64,000 nt of DNA, taken from NCBI GenBank assembly GCA_039961715.1, contig JABRVW010000009.1, positions 1 to 64,000 of the forward strand, written 5' to 3'. This DNA comes from JACQPU01 sp039961715 (GTDB taxonomy: Bacteria; Bacteroidota; Ignavibacteria; UBA10030). The notes below the pieces were generated by a model. That model worked only from the letters and a program-made list of their open reading frames with translations, had not been told where the DNA came from and did no database searches. The position numbers and the translations under genes were made by a program. Shown piece after piece: positions 7,815-16,606 of this stretch (its first letter is position 1; each line of letters starts with the position of its first letter).

Positions 7815-10547
7815 CTAAAAAGCATAGCCGATCCGGAAATACGTGACAACGGGCCCGAAGCTCAGGGGACTTTCAAAGAGGTCTTTCCGGATGAAGAATG
7901 CCCGCCCTACAAACACTTCTGCCGGTCCGATGGGCGTGTCCAAACCGACGCCGATTCCAATGCCGTGACGAAGATCTTTAAGGCGGATTTGCTCGGCCTT
8001 TTCCCAGATATGGCCAAGATCGTAGCGGGCAAGGAGGTACGTGTCGAAGAGCAGTTCCAGAGGAACCTCGTAGCGGTACGCAAGACTGAGCAGGAACAAC
8101 TGTCTGCCGCGCGCATTGTCTTCCCGGTAGCCGAAGAAGCTTTCACGGCCGCCCAGTGTGAATTGTTCGGTGAGCGGAAGGGTCTCGTCCCCGAAACCAA
8201 ACATGATCTTGGGCTTGATCGTCTGTCCCGGAAACAGCGTGGCGTAAGACTCATAGTTGAAGAACATCTTCGTGAACCCGATTTCCCCTTTCTCTTTGAC
8301 CAATCCCGACTCGTACGTAAACTCCATGACGACGCCGTCCCTCGGATACGGGAACCGGTCCCGCGAGTCGATACGCGTGCCTAATTTCAGGGATGTGACC
8401 ATCAAACGCCGTGCCGTATCCACGGGCGTTCCAAAGATGCTCCACAGCCTCTGACGCTCTGTCCGTCCCTCCACCGTGAATTGCCCAAGCCTCTCCAGCT
8501 GCGTGCCAAAGGAAACGGAAACGCCCCCCCGCACTTCGCGATACTCGCCCGTTCTCACCCTGTCCCAACGGGTCGTACTGCGGAACTCGTCCTTGAACAC
8601 GTTGATATCACGCAAATCGTAATAGCCCCGGATGTTGAAGGTGAGATAGGAATTGAAAATTCTGTTTGCTTTGAACTCCCCCAGATAGAGCCGGTTCCGC
8701 AGTCCGCCAAAAAAATGCAAACCGAGCTCGGACGCGATCCCGAGAAAATTCTCGTCACGAACGTCGATCGAAGGCTGGATATTGCGCTCGTTGTCCACGG
8801 TCATACCGAGACGAATCAGACCCGTGTTGCGCTCCCTTGCATCAATGACTACAATCTGCTCGTCATTCACCCGTTTTGCCTTGATCGAAACCTGTTCGAA
8901 CAAATTTGTTCCGTACAGGTTGTCCAGCCCCTCAGCGACCTTGTCAACTCTGAAGACCTCGCGTTCGTTCCAGGGAAGCTCGCGCCAAATGACATAATCC
9001 TTGGTCTTCCTGGTGCCGACAATGGTTCTGCGATCGACGATGCCCTCATCCAAAGTGATGATGGCAGTACCGGCTGAATCCAAGCGGGCCGAAAGGATTC
9101 GCGCAAGCGAGTACCCCCCTTGCCGGTAAAGATCGATAACGCCCTCCAGGGCCGAGCGGGCGGTATGGGCGTTGATTTCCCGGCCAAGGAGATCGTCAAA
9201 AACGGACCGGAGGGTCTCCGACGAAACGACCTGATTCCCCTGAAAGACCACATCGTTCAACACCGGGTATGGCTCGGCGACGATGACAAAGAGCGTTGAA
9301 TCGGCAAATTCGTTTACCTGGATTTCGACGTTTTTGAAATCCCCCGATTCGTGCATTTCGTTGAGAAATGCCCGAACATCCGACAATGCAACGGATGGTC
9401 CCTGAAGCGCGGGAGGTATCTGGACCCATGAAGAAGAATTCTGTGCAACGCGTTCAACCAGCCTCGCAGGCTGATATGTTCTCTCCTCATCAGGACGAGC
9501 TCGGTCGAGAGCGCTCTTAATGGCCGCTACAACGGGACGAGCGGACTCCTTTCCCCTCTGAATGAGCGTATCCAACTCCGTGAAGTCGGTGGAAAGATGG
9601 GAACCGATGCCGGGGCGGATCACGTAATCAGCATTTTCCAACTGTTCCTGATTCGCGAATTGCATGGCGATGCCGATGATTTGATCGGCAATCTCCCAGG
9701 GGGCGTTCAATTCAGACGCTGAGCGGAGTGGACTGGTGACGTCCACCGCGACAACCACATCGGCACCCCACGTTCTGGCAACGTCAGCGGGGATATTTGA
9801 AGTCAATCCCCCATCGAGCAGTTGGGATGTATCGCGACGGACCGGGCTGAACAGCAGGGGGACAGTGACGCTGGCCCGCAGGGCCTCGGTGAGATCTCCG
9901 GTTCCCAGAACGACGCGTTTGCCGGAAACGAGGTCGGTGGCCACCGCTCGAAAGGGAATCTTCAGATCGTCGAATGTTTCGGCCGTATGATACACGCTTC
10001 GAAGAACCAGAACGTTGAGGTACTGCGTCAGGCGCTGGCCTGTGGAGAAAGCCTCGGGCAGGACAGGCTGAAAGCCGTCAAACCGAAGCACAAGAATGCT
10101 CTTGTCGTCGGCAAGCTTTTGATCGTAGAACAGGTCCCTTCGTCGCGCATCGCTTCCCAGACTCAGGAGCGCCTCCCAATCCGTCGAATCAACAAGCGCT
10201 CTCAACTGTTCGGTCGAGAATCCCGCCGCGTAGAGTCCGCCAATGATGCTGCCAATACTCGTCCCGGCAATGAAATCAATTGGAACTCCCGCTTCCTCGA
10301 ATGCCTCCAGGACGCCAATGGATGCGATGCCACGCGCTCCGCCACCGCTCAAGGCAATGCCGATCTTCGGTCGCTTCAGTTCCCTGTGCGGGACAAGCAG
10401 GGGACCATGGGAGGAAGAATTCTCGAGGTCCGGTCTGATGACCCAGGAACGAACCGGGTTTCCATTCTGGAAGGCAAACGATTCGAAGGTTCCGGCCGCT
10501 GGCAGGCTGAGGAACGGCAGAACAAAAACAAGAATGCGGGAAGTCAT
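7815..10547 (-). CDS. Patatin-like phospholipase with POTRA and C-terminal Omp85-type barrel
   Basis: A predicted outer-membrane or self-secreted lipase of the PlpD/type V-d kind. The 910-residue protein starts with a short signal sequence. The patatin domain (about 61-330) has the oxyanion-hole SGGGARG at 67-73, the nucleophile in GTSIG (Ser97) and the catalytic Asp in DGG (Asp245), so the dyad is complete. A POTRA-like segment follows around 420-490 (PVLNDVVFQGNQVVSSETL), then a surface-antigen beta barrel ending in the aromatic FRIGYAF expected for BAM recognition. It lies 73 bases upstream of the PP2C gene on the same strand and is divergent from the BatA-like gene. Domain calls are strong; substrate is unknown. 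Confidence 0.9.
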   Translation of the reverse strand: MTSRILVFVLPFLSLPAAGTFESFAFQNGNPVRSWVIRPDLENSSSHGPLLVPHRELKRPKIGIALSGGGARGIASIGVLEAFEEAGVPIDFIAGTSIGSIIGGLYAAGFSTEQLRALVDSTDWEALLSLGSDARRRDLFYDQKLADDKSILVLRFDGFQPVLPEAFSTGQRLTQYLNVLVLRSVYHTAETFDDLKIPFRAVATDLVSGKRVVLGTGDLTEALRASVTVPLLFSPVRRDTSQLLDGGLTSNIPADVARTWGADVVVAVDVTSPLRSASELNAPWEIADQIIGIAMQFANQEQLENADYVIRPGIGSHLSTDFTELDTLIQRGKESARPVVAAIKSALDRARPDEERTYQPARLVERVAQNSSSWVQIPPALQGPSVALSDVRAFLNEMHESGDFKNVEIQVNEFADSTLFVIVAEPYPVLNDVVFQGNQVVSSETLRSVFDDLLGREINAHTARSALEGVIDLYRQGGYSLARILSARLDSAGTAIITLDEGIVDRRTIVGTRKTKDYVIWRELPWNEREVFRVDKVAEGLDNLYGTNLFEQVSIKAKRVNDEQIVVIDARERNTGLIRLGMTVDNERNIQPSIDVRDENFLGIASELGLHFFGGLRNRLYLGEFKANRIFNSYLTFNIRGYYDLRDINVFKDEFRSTTRWDRVRTGEYREVRGGVSVSFGTQLERLGQFTVEGRTERQRLWSIFGTPVDTARRLMVTSLKLGTRIDSRDRFPYPRDGVVMEFTYESGLVKEKGEIGFTKMFFNYESYATLFPGQTIKPKIMFGFGDETLPLTEQFTLGGRESFFGYREDNARGRQLFLLSLAYRYEVPLELLFDTYLLARYDLGHIWEKAEQIRLKDLRHGIGIGVGLDTPIGPAEVFVGRAFFIRKDLFESPLSFGPVVTYFRIGYAF

Positions 10548-10555
10548 GGGCCGAC

Positions 10556-10584
10556 AAAGTACCGAAATATGGCTCGAATTTCAA
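10556..10584 (-). promoter_or_regulatory. Candidate promoter for the patatin-barrel gene
   Basis: On the minus strand TTGAAA (10579-10584) and TACTTT (10556-10561) are 17 bases apart. The predicted start lies about 2 bases before the ATG at 10547, so it would give a leaderless message. Good boxes, odd placement. Confidence 0.4.
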
Positions 10585-10632
10585 CGCGCCGTTGCTTGCT
10601 TTTCGGATCGGGGCCGCTTATGTTTCAATCCA

Positions 10633-12762
10633 ATGACATTTCTCAATCCACTCGTTCTGATTGCTCTCGCCGCGGCAGCCATTCCCCTGATCCTGCATCT
10701 CATCAACCTTCGGAGACTCAGGACAGTGGAAATGAGCTCCATCGCCTTTCTCAAGGAGCTCAGGAAGACCCGCATCCGGCGGCTGAGAATCAAACAGCTT
10801 CTCCTCCTGATCCTTCGAACGCTCCTTGTCTTCCTGATCGTCCTGGCCTTTGCCCGCCCGACAGTGCGCGGAAAAGTATTTGAATCCGTGGGAGCGCGGG
10901 CGAAAGCGACAATCGTCTTCCTCGTGGACGATTCTCCGAGCATGACCGCCTCCGACAACGCCGGGGTGTATTTGAAACAGACCTGCGATGCCGCGAATGA
11001 AATTCTTGAAACTCTCGAATCGGACGATGAAGTCTTCATCCTTCCGCTCTCCGGAACGTCCGCTGACACCCCCCCCGACGCAGACAATCGCGCTCTGACG
11101 CCATTCTCGGCGCGGACTCTCCTCGAGAACCTCAAGCCCGCCCCGATTCACCGAACGCTGGAGGATGGCCTGCGGCGGGCCGCTATGATCATTTCGGCCT
11201 CAAGGAACTTCGTGAAGGAATTGTATGTCTTCTCGGATTTTCAGGAAGGCGCCGTTCGTCCCGCCAAGGCCTCGATGCCCGAATTGCTTTTTCCTCCGGA
11301 CGTGAGCGCATTCCTCGTGCCGATTGGTGCAAAGGACCAACACAACCTCGGAATCGTTTCCTTACGAACTCCCAACGCGATCTTCGAGACGGGCAAGCCA
11401 TTTGCCGTGGAGATCGGAGTCCTCAATGCCTCGCGATCAGACGTGGAAAACCATCTCGTAAGCCTTTTTCTGAATGGCACGCGTATCGCGCAGCGCGGGC
11501 TTTCGATTCCTAGTGGAGAAACGGAGTCTCTGCAGTTCTCTGTCATCCCTGTCGCGCCCGGATTTCAACGGCTCATGGCCGAGATCGAGAGCGACGACCT
11601 TGAGTTTGACAACCAGCGTTATGTGGCGCTGAACATCCCGGCGCAATCGCGGGTGCTGGTGCTCGGCAACCGTGCTTCCACGCGCCACATCACCCTCGCC
11701 CTCTCCGCCGGCCGGGAATCCGGTTCCAGTGTCGAGGTTGTCACGAGCCTTGCGGAAAACGTGACACCCGCCATGATCAACCAGGCTGACGCGGTCGTCG
11801 TCGCCAATCCATCAGACCTTACGACTCGCCAGGCAGAGTGGCTCGGAGCCTTTGTGCGTGACGGCGGAGGCATGATCGTTTTTGCCGATGAGCGGATTGC
11901 AGACCATCCCTCGGTAAGCAAAGCCCTCGGAATTCCGCTCCTTCGAGGCATTGAAGTTGTCGGTGCAGGGCGCGACGAGTCTTTTCTTGAATTCGGGAGA
12001 ACCGAACTGATGCACCCGCTCTTTGAAGGAATGTTTGAAGAAGAAGCCGGACCGTCCGTCAGAAAGGCCGGCCGCGTTCTGGAATCGCCCCGCGTGCGCA
12101 GATATGCCGTGGGAGAGATCGAGGCCGGCTCCGCGGTCATCCTTTCGCTTTCCAACGGCGCACCTTTTCTTCTCGAAGAAACGTCGGCCTCGGGAAGGAG
12201 CCTTCTTTTCACCGTTGCACCCGTGCCCGCATGGTCGGATCTTCCGCTGAAAGGCCTCTTTGTCCCCTTGCTGCACCGCGCTGTCGCATACTGTTCCCAG
12301 GAACGCGCCAAACAGCCTTCCGTCGTTGTCGGAGAACCTGTCCGGGTTCCCCTCGCGCGCTCCGGCGACGATCGAATAACGCTGGCCAGTCCGTCCGGAG
12401 CCGAAGCGGATATTCGTCCGGACCGCGGGGGCGACGGCATCCTCGTGGAGGCATTGCTTGAAACCGGGTTCTACACGCTTCGTCACAAGACCAGTCCCAT
12501 CGCCATGGTAGCGGTTAACCCACACCCCGACGAATCGCTCACCCGGCGAGCGGATGCCGACGCCATGGAGAATCTCCTGAAACACGTCGGCATCCCGGAT
12601 GCATCAACCGTGCAAGCGGCCGGCAACCTCAGGGTGGCCGTCATGGAAGTTCGCCATGGGGTCGAGATATGGAAGCATCTCCTGATCGCTGCGATCCTCG
12701 TGTCGCTCCTGGAAATGCTGGTTGCACGCACAACACGAGCGGAGGTTGAAAGCGGTGATTGA
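10633..12762 (+). CDS. BatA-like membrane protein with von Willebrand factor A domain
   Basis: A cell-envelope protein of the BatA/aerotolerance-related family; biochemical role not defined. From ATG 10633 it has 709 residues. The N terminus (FLNPLVLIALAAAAIPLILH, then a basic stretch and a second hydrophobic run LLLLILRTLLVFLIVLAF) is the BatA N-terminal membrane domain. A vWA-like domain follows, with the metal-site pattern DDSPS at residues 99-103, then a glutamine-amidotransferase-like middle region and a C-terminal membrane helix. The frame is open from 10243, but the conserved domain begins at 10633. Its last 8 bases overlap hflX. Other bat genes (MoxR, DUF58, BatB) are absent here. Confidence 0.85.
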   Translation: MTFLNPLVLIALAAAAIPLILHLINLRRLRTVEMSSIAFLKELRKTRIRRLRIKQLLLLILRTLLVFLIVLAFARPTVRGKVFESVGARAKATIVFLVDDSPSMTASDNAGVYLKQTCDAANEILETLESDDEVFILPLSGTSADTPPDADNRALTPFSARTLLENLKPAPIHRTLEDGLRRAAMIISASRNFVKELYVFSDFQEGAVRPAKASMPELLFPPDVSAFLVPIGAKDQHNLGIVSLRTPNAIFETGKPFAVEIGVLNASRSDVENHLVSLFLNGTRIAQRGLSIPSGETESLQFSVIPVAPGFQRLMAEIESDDLEFDNQRYVALNIPAQSRVLVLGNRASTRHITLALSAGRESGSSVEVVTSLAENVTPAMINQADAVVVANPSDLTTRQAEWLGAFVRDGGGMIVFADERIADHPSVSKALGIPLLRGIEVVGAGRDESFLEFGRTELMHPLFEGMFEEEAGPSVRKAGRVLESPRVRRYAVGEIEAGSAVILSLSNGAPFLLEETSASGRSLLFTVAPVPAWSDLPLKGLFVPLLHRAVAYCSQERAKQPSVVVGEPVRVPLARSGDDRITLASPSGAEADIRPDRGGDGILVEALLETGFYTLRHKTSPIAMVAVNPHPDESLTRRADADAMENLLKHVGIPDASTVQAAGNLRVAVMEVRHGVEIWKHLLIAAILVSLLEMLVARTTRAEVESGD

Positions 12763-14044
12763 ACTGTCAAAAGCTGATCGTGAACCCTGCATTCTGGTGG
12801 GCGTATCCACGCGTCAGGTCAGCAAGGCACAAACCGAGGAATTGCTTGACGAGCTGGCCTTGCTGGCGGACACGGCTGGAGCTGAGGTCAAGGCACGCAT
12901 CATCCAGGACCGCGACCGGATCGATCCGGCATTTTTCATCGGCAAGGGAAAGGTTGCGGAGATCCGCACGCTCGTGGAACAGCAGAAGATCCCGCTCGTG
13001 ATCTTCGACGATGACCTTTCAGGCGTACAGGTGAAGAATCTTGAACGAGAGCTTCAGTGCAAGGTGGTGGATCGCAGTGCCCTGATCCTCGATATTTTTG
13101 CCTCGCGGGCCAAGACCATGGAGGCGAAAACGCAGGTCGAGCTTGCTCAGCTCCAGTACCTCCTCCCGCGCCTTACCCGCCAATGGACACACCTTTCAAA
13201 GCAATATGGAGGCATCGGCACGAAGGGGCCGGGGGAGACCCAGATTGAGACCGACCGGAGGCTTGTAAAGACGAGAATCAGCCATTTGAAGGAAAAGCTG
13301 GAGAGAATCGGGCGCCAGCGCGTGACCCAGCGGAAAGGCAGAAGCAGACACACGCGCGCGGCCCTCGTGGGTTACACGAACGTGGGAAAATCCACCTTGC
13401 TCAACATGCTGTCAGGTTCCGATGTATTTGTCGAAAACCGCCTGTTTGCAACGCTCGATCCGACAACCCGGCTCGTCCAGCTCGGATCGGGCGTGGACAT
13501 CCTCATGACAGACACGGTGGGATTCATCCGGAAGCTTCCGCACGATCTGGTTGCATCGTTCAAGAGCACGTTGGAAGAAATCACCGAGGCCGACCTGCTC
13601 CTGCACGTTGTCGATGTGACAAGCAGAGTGTTCGAAGAGCAGATTGTCATCGTACGCGAAACTCTGGAGGATCTCGGCTGTGCGCTCAAGCCGACTCTCA
13701 TGGTCTTCAATAAAATCGACGGGCTTGCCGACCGGAGCCTCCTGCACGATCTCGCCAAGGAATATCCCCGGTCGGTTTTCATCTCCGCCACGCGCGGGAT
13801 CAACCTTCTCGGGCTGAAAGAGCAGGTCCGGACACTCCTCGAAGAAGAATTCGTGGAGAGGGTGTTCACTGTCTCGCAGGGAAACCAGAAGCTGATCTCG
13901 ATTCTGCACTCGATCGCCGAAATCCAGGAGCGTACGTATGTTGACAATGCGGTCGTCTTGAGGGTCAGGCTCCCGAGGAGCAAAGCCGCGCATCTGACTC
14001 AGCTGGTGAAGGGACGAGAGGAGGGAAAGAATGGCGAGGAATGA
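12755..14044 (+). CDS. hflX: Ribosome-associated GTPase HflX
   Basis: A GTPase that binds the large ribosomal subunit and helps split or rescue stalled ribosomes. The 429-residue product has the N-terminal HflX domain (VKNLERELQCKVVDRSALIL), the helical linker with GIGTKGPGETQIETDRR, and the G domain: Walker A GYTNVGKST near 206-214, the G3 DTVGF and the G4 NKID. Start chosen at GTG 12755 because GGAGG lies nine bases upstream. A TTG at 12722 would extend it by 11 residues further into the preceding gene. It overlaps both neighbours (BatA-like upstream, FAD oxidoreductase downstream by 14 bases), so all three are probably one transcript. Confidence 0.96.
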   Translation: MIELSKADREPCILVGVSTRQVSKAQTEELLDELALLADTAGAEVKARIIQDRDRIDPAFFIGKGKVAEIRTLVEQQKIPLVIFDDDLSGVQVKNLERELQCKVVDRSALILDIFASRAKTMEAKTQVELAQLQYLLPRLTRQWTHLSKQYGGIGTKGPGETQIETDRRLVKTRISHLKEKLERIGRQRVTQRKGRSRHTRAALVGYTNVGKSTLLNMLSGSDVFVENRLFATLDPTTRLVQLGSGVDILMTDTVGFIRKLPHDLVASFKSTLEEITEADLLLHVVDVTSRVFEEQIVIVRETLEDLGCALKPTLMVFNKIDGLADRSLLHDLAKEYPRSVFISATRGINLLGLKEQVRTLLEEEFVERVFTVSQGNQKLISILHSIAEIQERTYVDNAVVLRVRLPRSKAAHLTQLVKGREEGKNGEE

Positions 14045-15140
14045 TTTTGATGCTGTGGTGGTGGGCGCCAGAATTGCGGGCGCCACTGTTGCCACACTCC
14101 TCGGGGAACACGGGTACAGGGTTCTTGTGCTTGACCGCGCCCGGTTCCCGAGTGACACGCTATCAACCCATTTTTTCCGCTCACCCGCGTTCAAGGTACT
14201 TGACCGCCTCGGGATTTTGAAATCGATCCTTGCTGTTGCCCCGCGCCTCGTGAACAACTACAACGATCTGGACGGTCACGTGTTTACAGAACCCGTTGCC
14301 GATCCGGAGGGACCGAGCTATTACCTGTGTGTTCGAAGAATTACGCTGGATGCCGCGCTTTTCGAACGAATGCAGAAACAGGGAACAATCGAAATTCGCC
14401 AGGGGTGCCTTGTCACCAATGTGATGGGAAACGGCGGCCGGGTCACGGGAGTGGAGTGGACCGAGAGAGGCAGGAAGCACCGTGCGACTGCGCGTGTGGT
14501 GGTCGGGGCCGACGGCGTGCGGTCGGCGATCGCCTCGTTGGTCAAGCCGGCTCTCGAGCATGAGGAGCCGGTACGCAGGGCCATGTACTACGGCTACTTT
14601 GAGAACCTTGCCTCCGTTCCGGGACCGGCCGCGGAGTTCCACTTCCGGGGCAACAGGCTGATCTATGTGTTCCCCACGGATGGCGACCTGACGCTCATCG
14701 CGAGCTCGATCCCCATCGAGGATTTTGGGTCCTTCAAGAAGAATCTTCCGGAAAGTTTTGCTGCAGAAGTGCGATTCATGACGACACTCAAGGAAAGGTT
14801 TGAACAGGCGAGACAGTCCGGTCCGCTCATGGGGAGTGCGACAATTCCCGGCTACCGCAGGGTGCCCTATGGCGACGGATGGGCTCTCGCAGGCGATTCG
14901 GAGCAAGTGATGGATCCCTGGTCCGGGCAAGGGATAGACCAGGCCTCGACGCACGCGGCGATGCTGGCGGACGCGCTTGTCACCTGGCTCTCAGGCGATG
15001 CGCCATGGACCGACGCCATGCGGAAGTATCATCAGCGAAGAAATGAATTCAGCGTCAAGACGTATGAGCGTACCTGCACCGTTGCGCGGGACTTGCGGTT
15101 GCTCACGGGGCCGGCGTTGAAGAAACGCGGGCTTGTGTAA
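14031..15140 (+). CDS. FAD-dependent oxidoreductase of the geranylgeranyl-reductase/aromatic-hydroxylase type
   Basis: A single-domain flavoprotein of 369 residues. The N-terminal Rossmann motif VVVGARIAGATVATLL is the FAD ADP-binding loop, with Ala-Arg in place of the usual Gly-Ser/Gly-Pro. RVLVLDRARFPSDTLSTHFF follows. The middle GADGVRSAI is the DG motif and the late GDSEQVMDPWSGQGIDQA is the second FAD/ribityl motif. This matches geranylgeranyl-reductase-family and related monooxygenases, but the substrate cannot be told from sequence. No quinone or carotenoid genes are adjacent; prenyl synthesis genes lie 45 kb away. The ATG at 14031 overlaps hflX. Confidence 0.85.
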   Translation: MARNDFDAVVVGARIAGATVATLLGEHGYRVLVLDRARFPSDTLSTHFFRSPAFKVLDRLGILKSILAVAPRLVNNYNDLDGHVFTEPVADPEGPSYYLCVRRITLDAALFERMQKQGTIEIRQGCLVTNVMGNGGRVTGVEWTERGRKHRATARVVVGADGVRSAIASLVKPALEHEEPVRRAMYYGYFENLASVPGPAAEFHFRGNRLIYVFPTDGDLTLIASSIPIEDFGSFKKNLPESFAAEVRFMTTLKERFEQARQSGPLMGSATIPGYRRVPYGDGWALAGDSEQVMDPWSGQGIDQASTHAAMLADALVTWLSGDAPWTDAMRKYHQRRNEFSVKTYERTCTVARDLRLLTGPALKKRGLV

Positions 15141-15145
15141 GCCCG
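15128..15145. terminator. Bidirectional hairpin between convergent genes
   Basis: CGGGCTT-GTGT-AAGCCCG forms a perfect 7-bp stem with a 4-base loop. It covers the stop codon of the FAD oxidoreductase and abuts the stop of the convergent arsC-like gene. It lacks a strong T-run on either side, so it is a weak or bidirectional terminator candidate. Confidence 0.5.
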
Positions 15146-15493
15146 TCAGAGAATCTCCCTGATCCTCCCGGCCGGACGCGCCAGAATCGCCCGCTTCCCT
15201 CGTTCCACGATCGGGCGCTGGAGCAGATCAGGGTGCCGGACCATCAGATCGATCAGTTCCGATTCTGACAAGACCTTCCTGTCCAGCTTCAGCTTCTTAT
15301 AAAGCGGCTCCCTGGTCCTCAACAACTCCCTCGCTGAGATCCCCATTTTTTTCAAGAGCTCCTTCAGCTTTGCCTTTGGAATCGGATCTACATAATAATT
15401 GACGGCCTCGAAATCGATCCCGGATTCCTTCAGCACGGCGTACACCGCACGACAGGTTGTACACGTCGGCTTTTGATACAGTGTGAGCTTCAT
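15146..15493 (-). CDS. ArsC/Spx-family thiol protein (arsenate reductase-like)
   Basis: A 115-residue thioredoxin-fold protein of the ArsC/Spx/MgsR family. It opens MKLTLYQKPTCTTC with Cys11 and Cys14, a CXXC pair as in Spx-like proteins rather than the single Cys of classical ArsC. RTREPLYKKL and QRPIVERGKRAILARP match the arginine-containing anion-site region of the family, which keeps true arsenate reduction possible. It is last in a hutH-add-arsC-like run, 36 bases after add. No arsR, arsB or other arsenic gene is near, so a role as a general thiol reductase or regulator is as likely. Confidence 0.85.
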   Translation of the reverse strand: MKLTLYQKPTCTTCRAVYAVLKESGIDFEAVNYYVDPIPKAKLKELLKKMGISARELLRTREPLYKKLKLDRKVLSESELIDLMVRHPDLLQRPIVERGKRAILARPAGRIREIL

Positions 15494-15529
15494 ACGACAT
15501 CCGTCAATTCATGGCTCGTTGGCCGATCC

Positions 15530-16606
15530 TCACTTCCTACGGGCTTTCGCAAACCCGGGCTTGATGACATTGTAGATAATGTCGATCCTCTTTTTATACG
15601 GCATGAATGCGCTCTTCATCGCATTGATCGTGAGCTTTTCCAGATCGTTCAGTGTCAGCCCGAAGGTTTCCGCCGCGGTCTTGTATTCATCACTGAGTGT
15701 GATCATGCTCATGAGTCGGTCGTCGGTGTTCAGCATGACTCTGAACTTGTACCGGAAGAAAATCCCAAACGGATGTTCCTTGAGATTCCTCACCGCGCCC
15801 GTGTGTACGTTGCTGGTCAGACAGATCTCCAGCGGAATGCGCTTGTCGAGGACGTATTGTGCGAGGGTTCCCATGCTCTGAACCGTGCCGTTCTTCACCT
15901 TCATATCTTCGATCAGCCGGGTGGCGTGGCCGATGCGGTGGGCTCCACACCACTGGATCGCCTGCCAGATGGACTCCTTGCCGAAGGCCTCCCCTGCATG
16001 GATGGTGATATTGAAGTTCTCGCGTTGAATGAAGTGAAACGCGTCCACATGTTTCTTGGGGGGATAGCCACCCTCTTCTCCGGCAAGGTCAAATCCCACG
16101 ACGCCCTGCTGGCGAAAATCCACCGCCAGTTCCGCGATTTCCATGGAAATCGCGGGTTTCATGTTCCGCATCGCGCAGAGGATCAGCCCGTACTCCACGC
16201 CAAAGTCCTTCTTTCCCCTGTCCAGGCCTCTCAACACCGCTTTGACGACGGTTTCGAGATGAAGACCCTTCTGTTGATGAAACACCGGCGCGAACCGGGT
16301 CTCAACATACACGACCCCATCTTTCCTCATGTCCTCCATCATTTCGTACGCGACGCGTTCGAGAGCGTCTTCAGTCTGCATGACACCGCACGTGTGTTCG
16401 AATCCTTCGAGAAACAGCGGAAGACTGCCGCGCGTTGCCCCCCGATGGAACCACTCCGCCAGTTGGGCCGGGTTTGTGGTCGGCAGCTTGTCGTAGCCGG
16501 TTTCCTTCGCCAGCTCGATGACCGTTTTCGGCCGGACGCCCCCGTCCAGATGGTCATGCAAGAGGACCTTCGGCAGGGATTTGATCAAAGCATGGGAGAG
16601 CTTCAT
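15530..16606 (-). CDS. add: Adenosine deaminase
   Basis: Deaminates adenosine to inosine with a zinc-bound water in the cytoplasm. The 358-residue product is of normal size. Metal and substrate motifs are visible: LHDHLDGG (His17, His19) near the N terminus, HAGEAFGKES near residue 198, the TSNVHTGA segment and NTDDRLMS containing the catalytic Asp pair. The ATG overlaps the hutH stop by four bases (ATGA), so it is coupled to hutH. Both enzymes release ammonia, pointing to a nitrogen-salvage transcript. The 13 bases around its ATG are identical to those around the chosen hutH start. Confidence 0.95.
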   Translation of the reverse strand: MKLSHALIKSLPKVLLHDHLDGGVRPKTVIELAKETGYDKLPTTNPAQLAEWFHRGATRGSLPLFLEGFEHTCGVMQTEDALERVAYEMMEDMRKDGVVYVETRFAPVFHQQKGLHLETVVKAVLRGLDRGKKDFGVEYGLILCAMRNMKPAISMEIAELAVDFRQQGVVGFDLAGEEGGYPPKKHVDAFHFIQRENFNITIHAGEAFGKESIWQAIQWCGAHRIGHATRLIEDMKVKNGTVQSMGTLAQYVLDKRIPLEICLTSNVHTGAVRNLKEHPFGIFFRYKFRVMLNTDDRLMSMITLSDEYKTAAETFGLTLNDLEKLTINAMKSAFMPYKKRIDIIYNVIKPGFAKARRK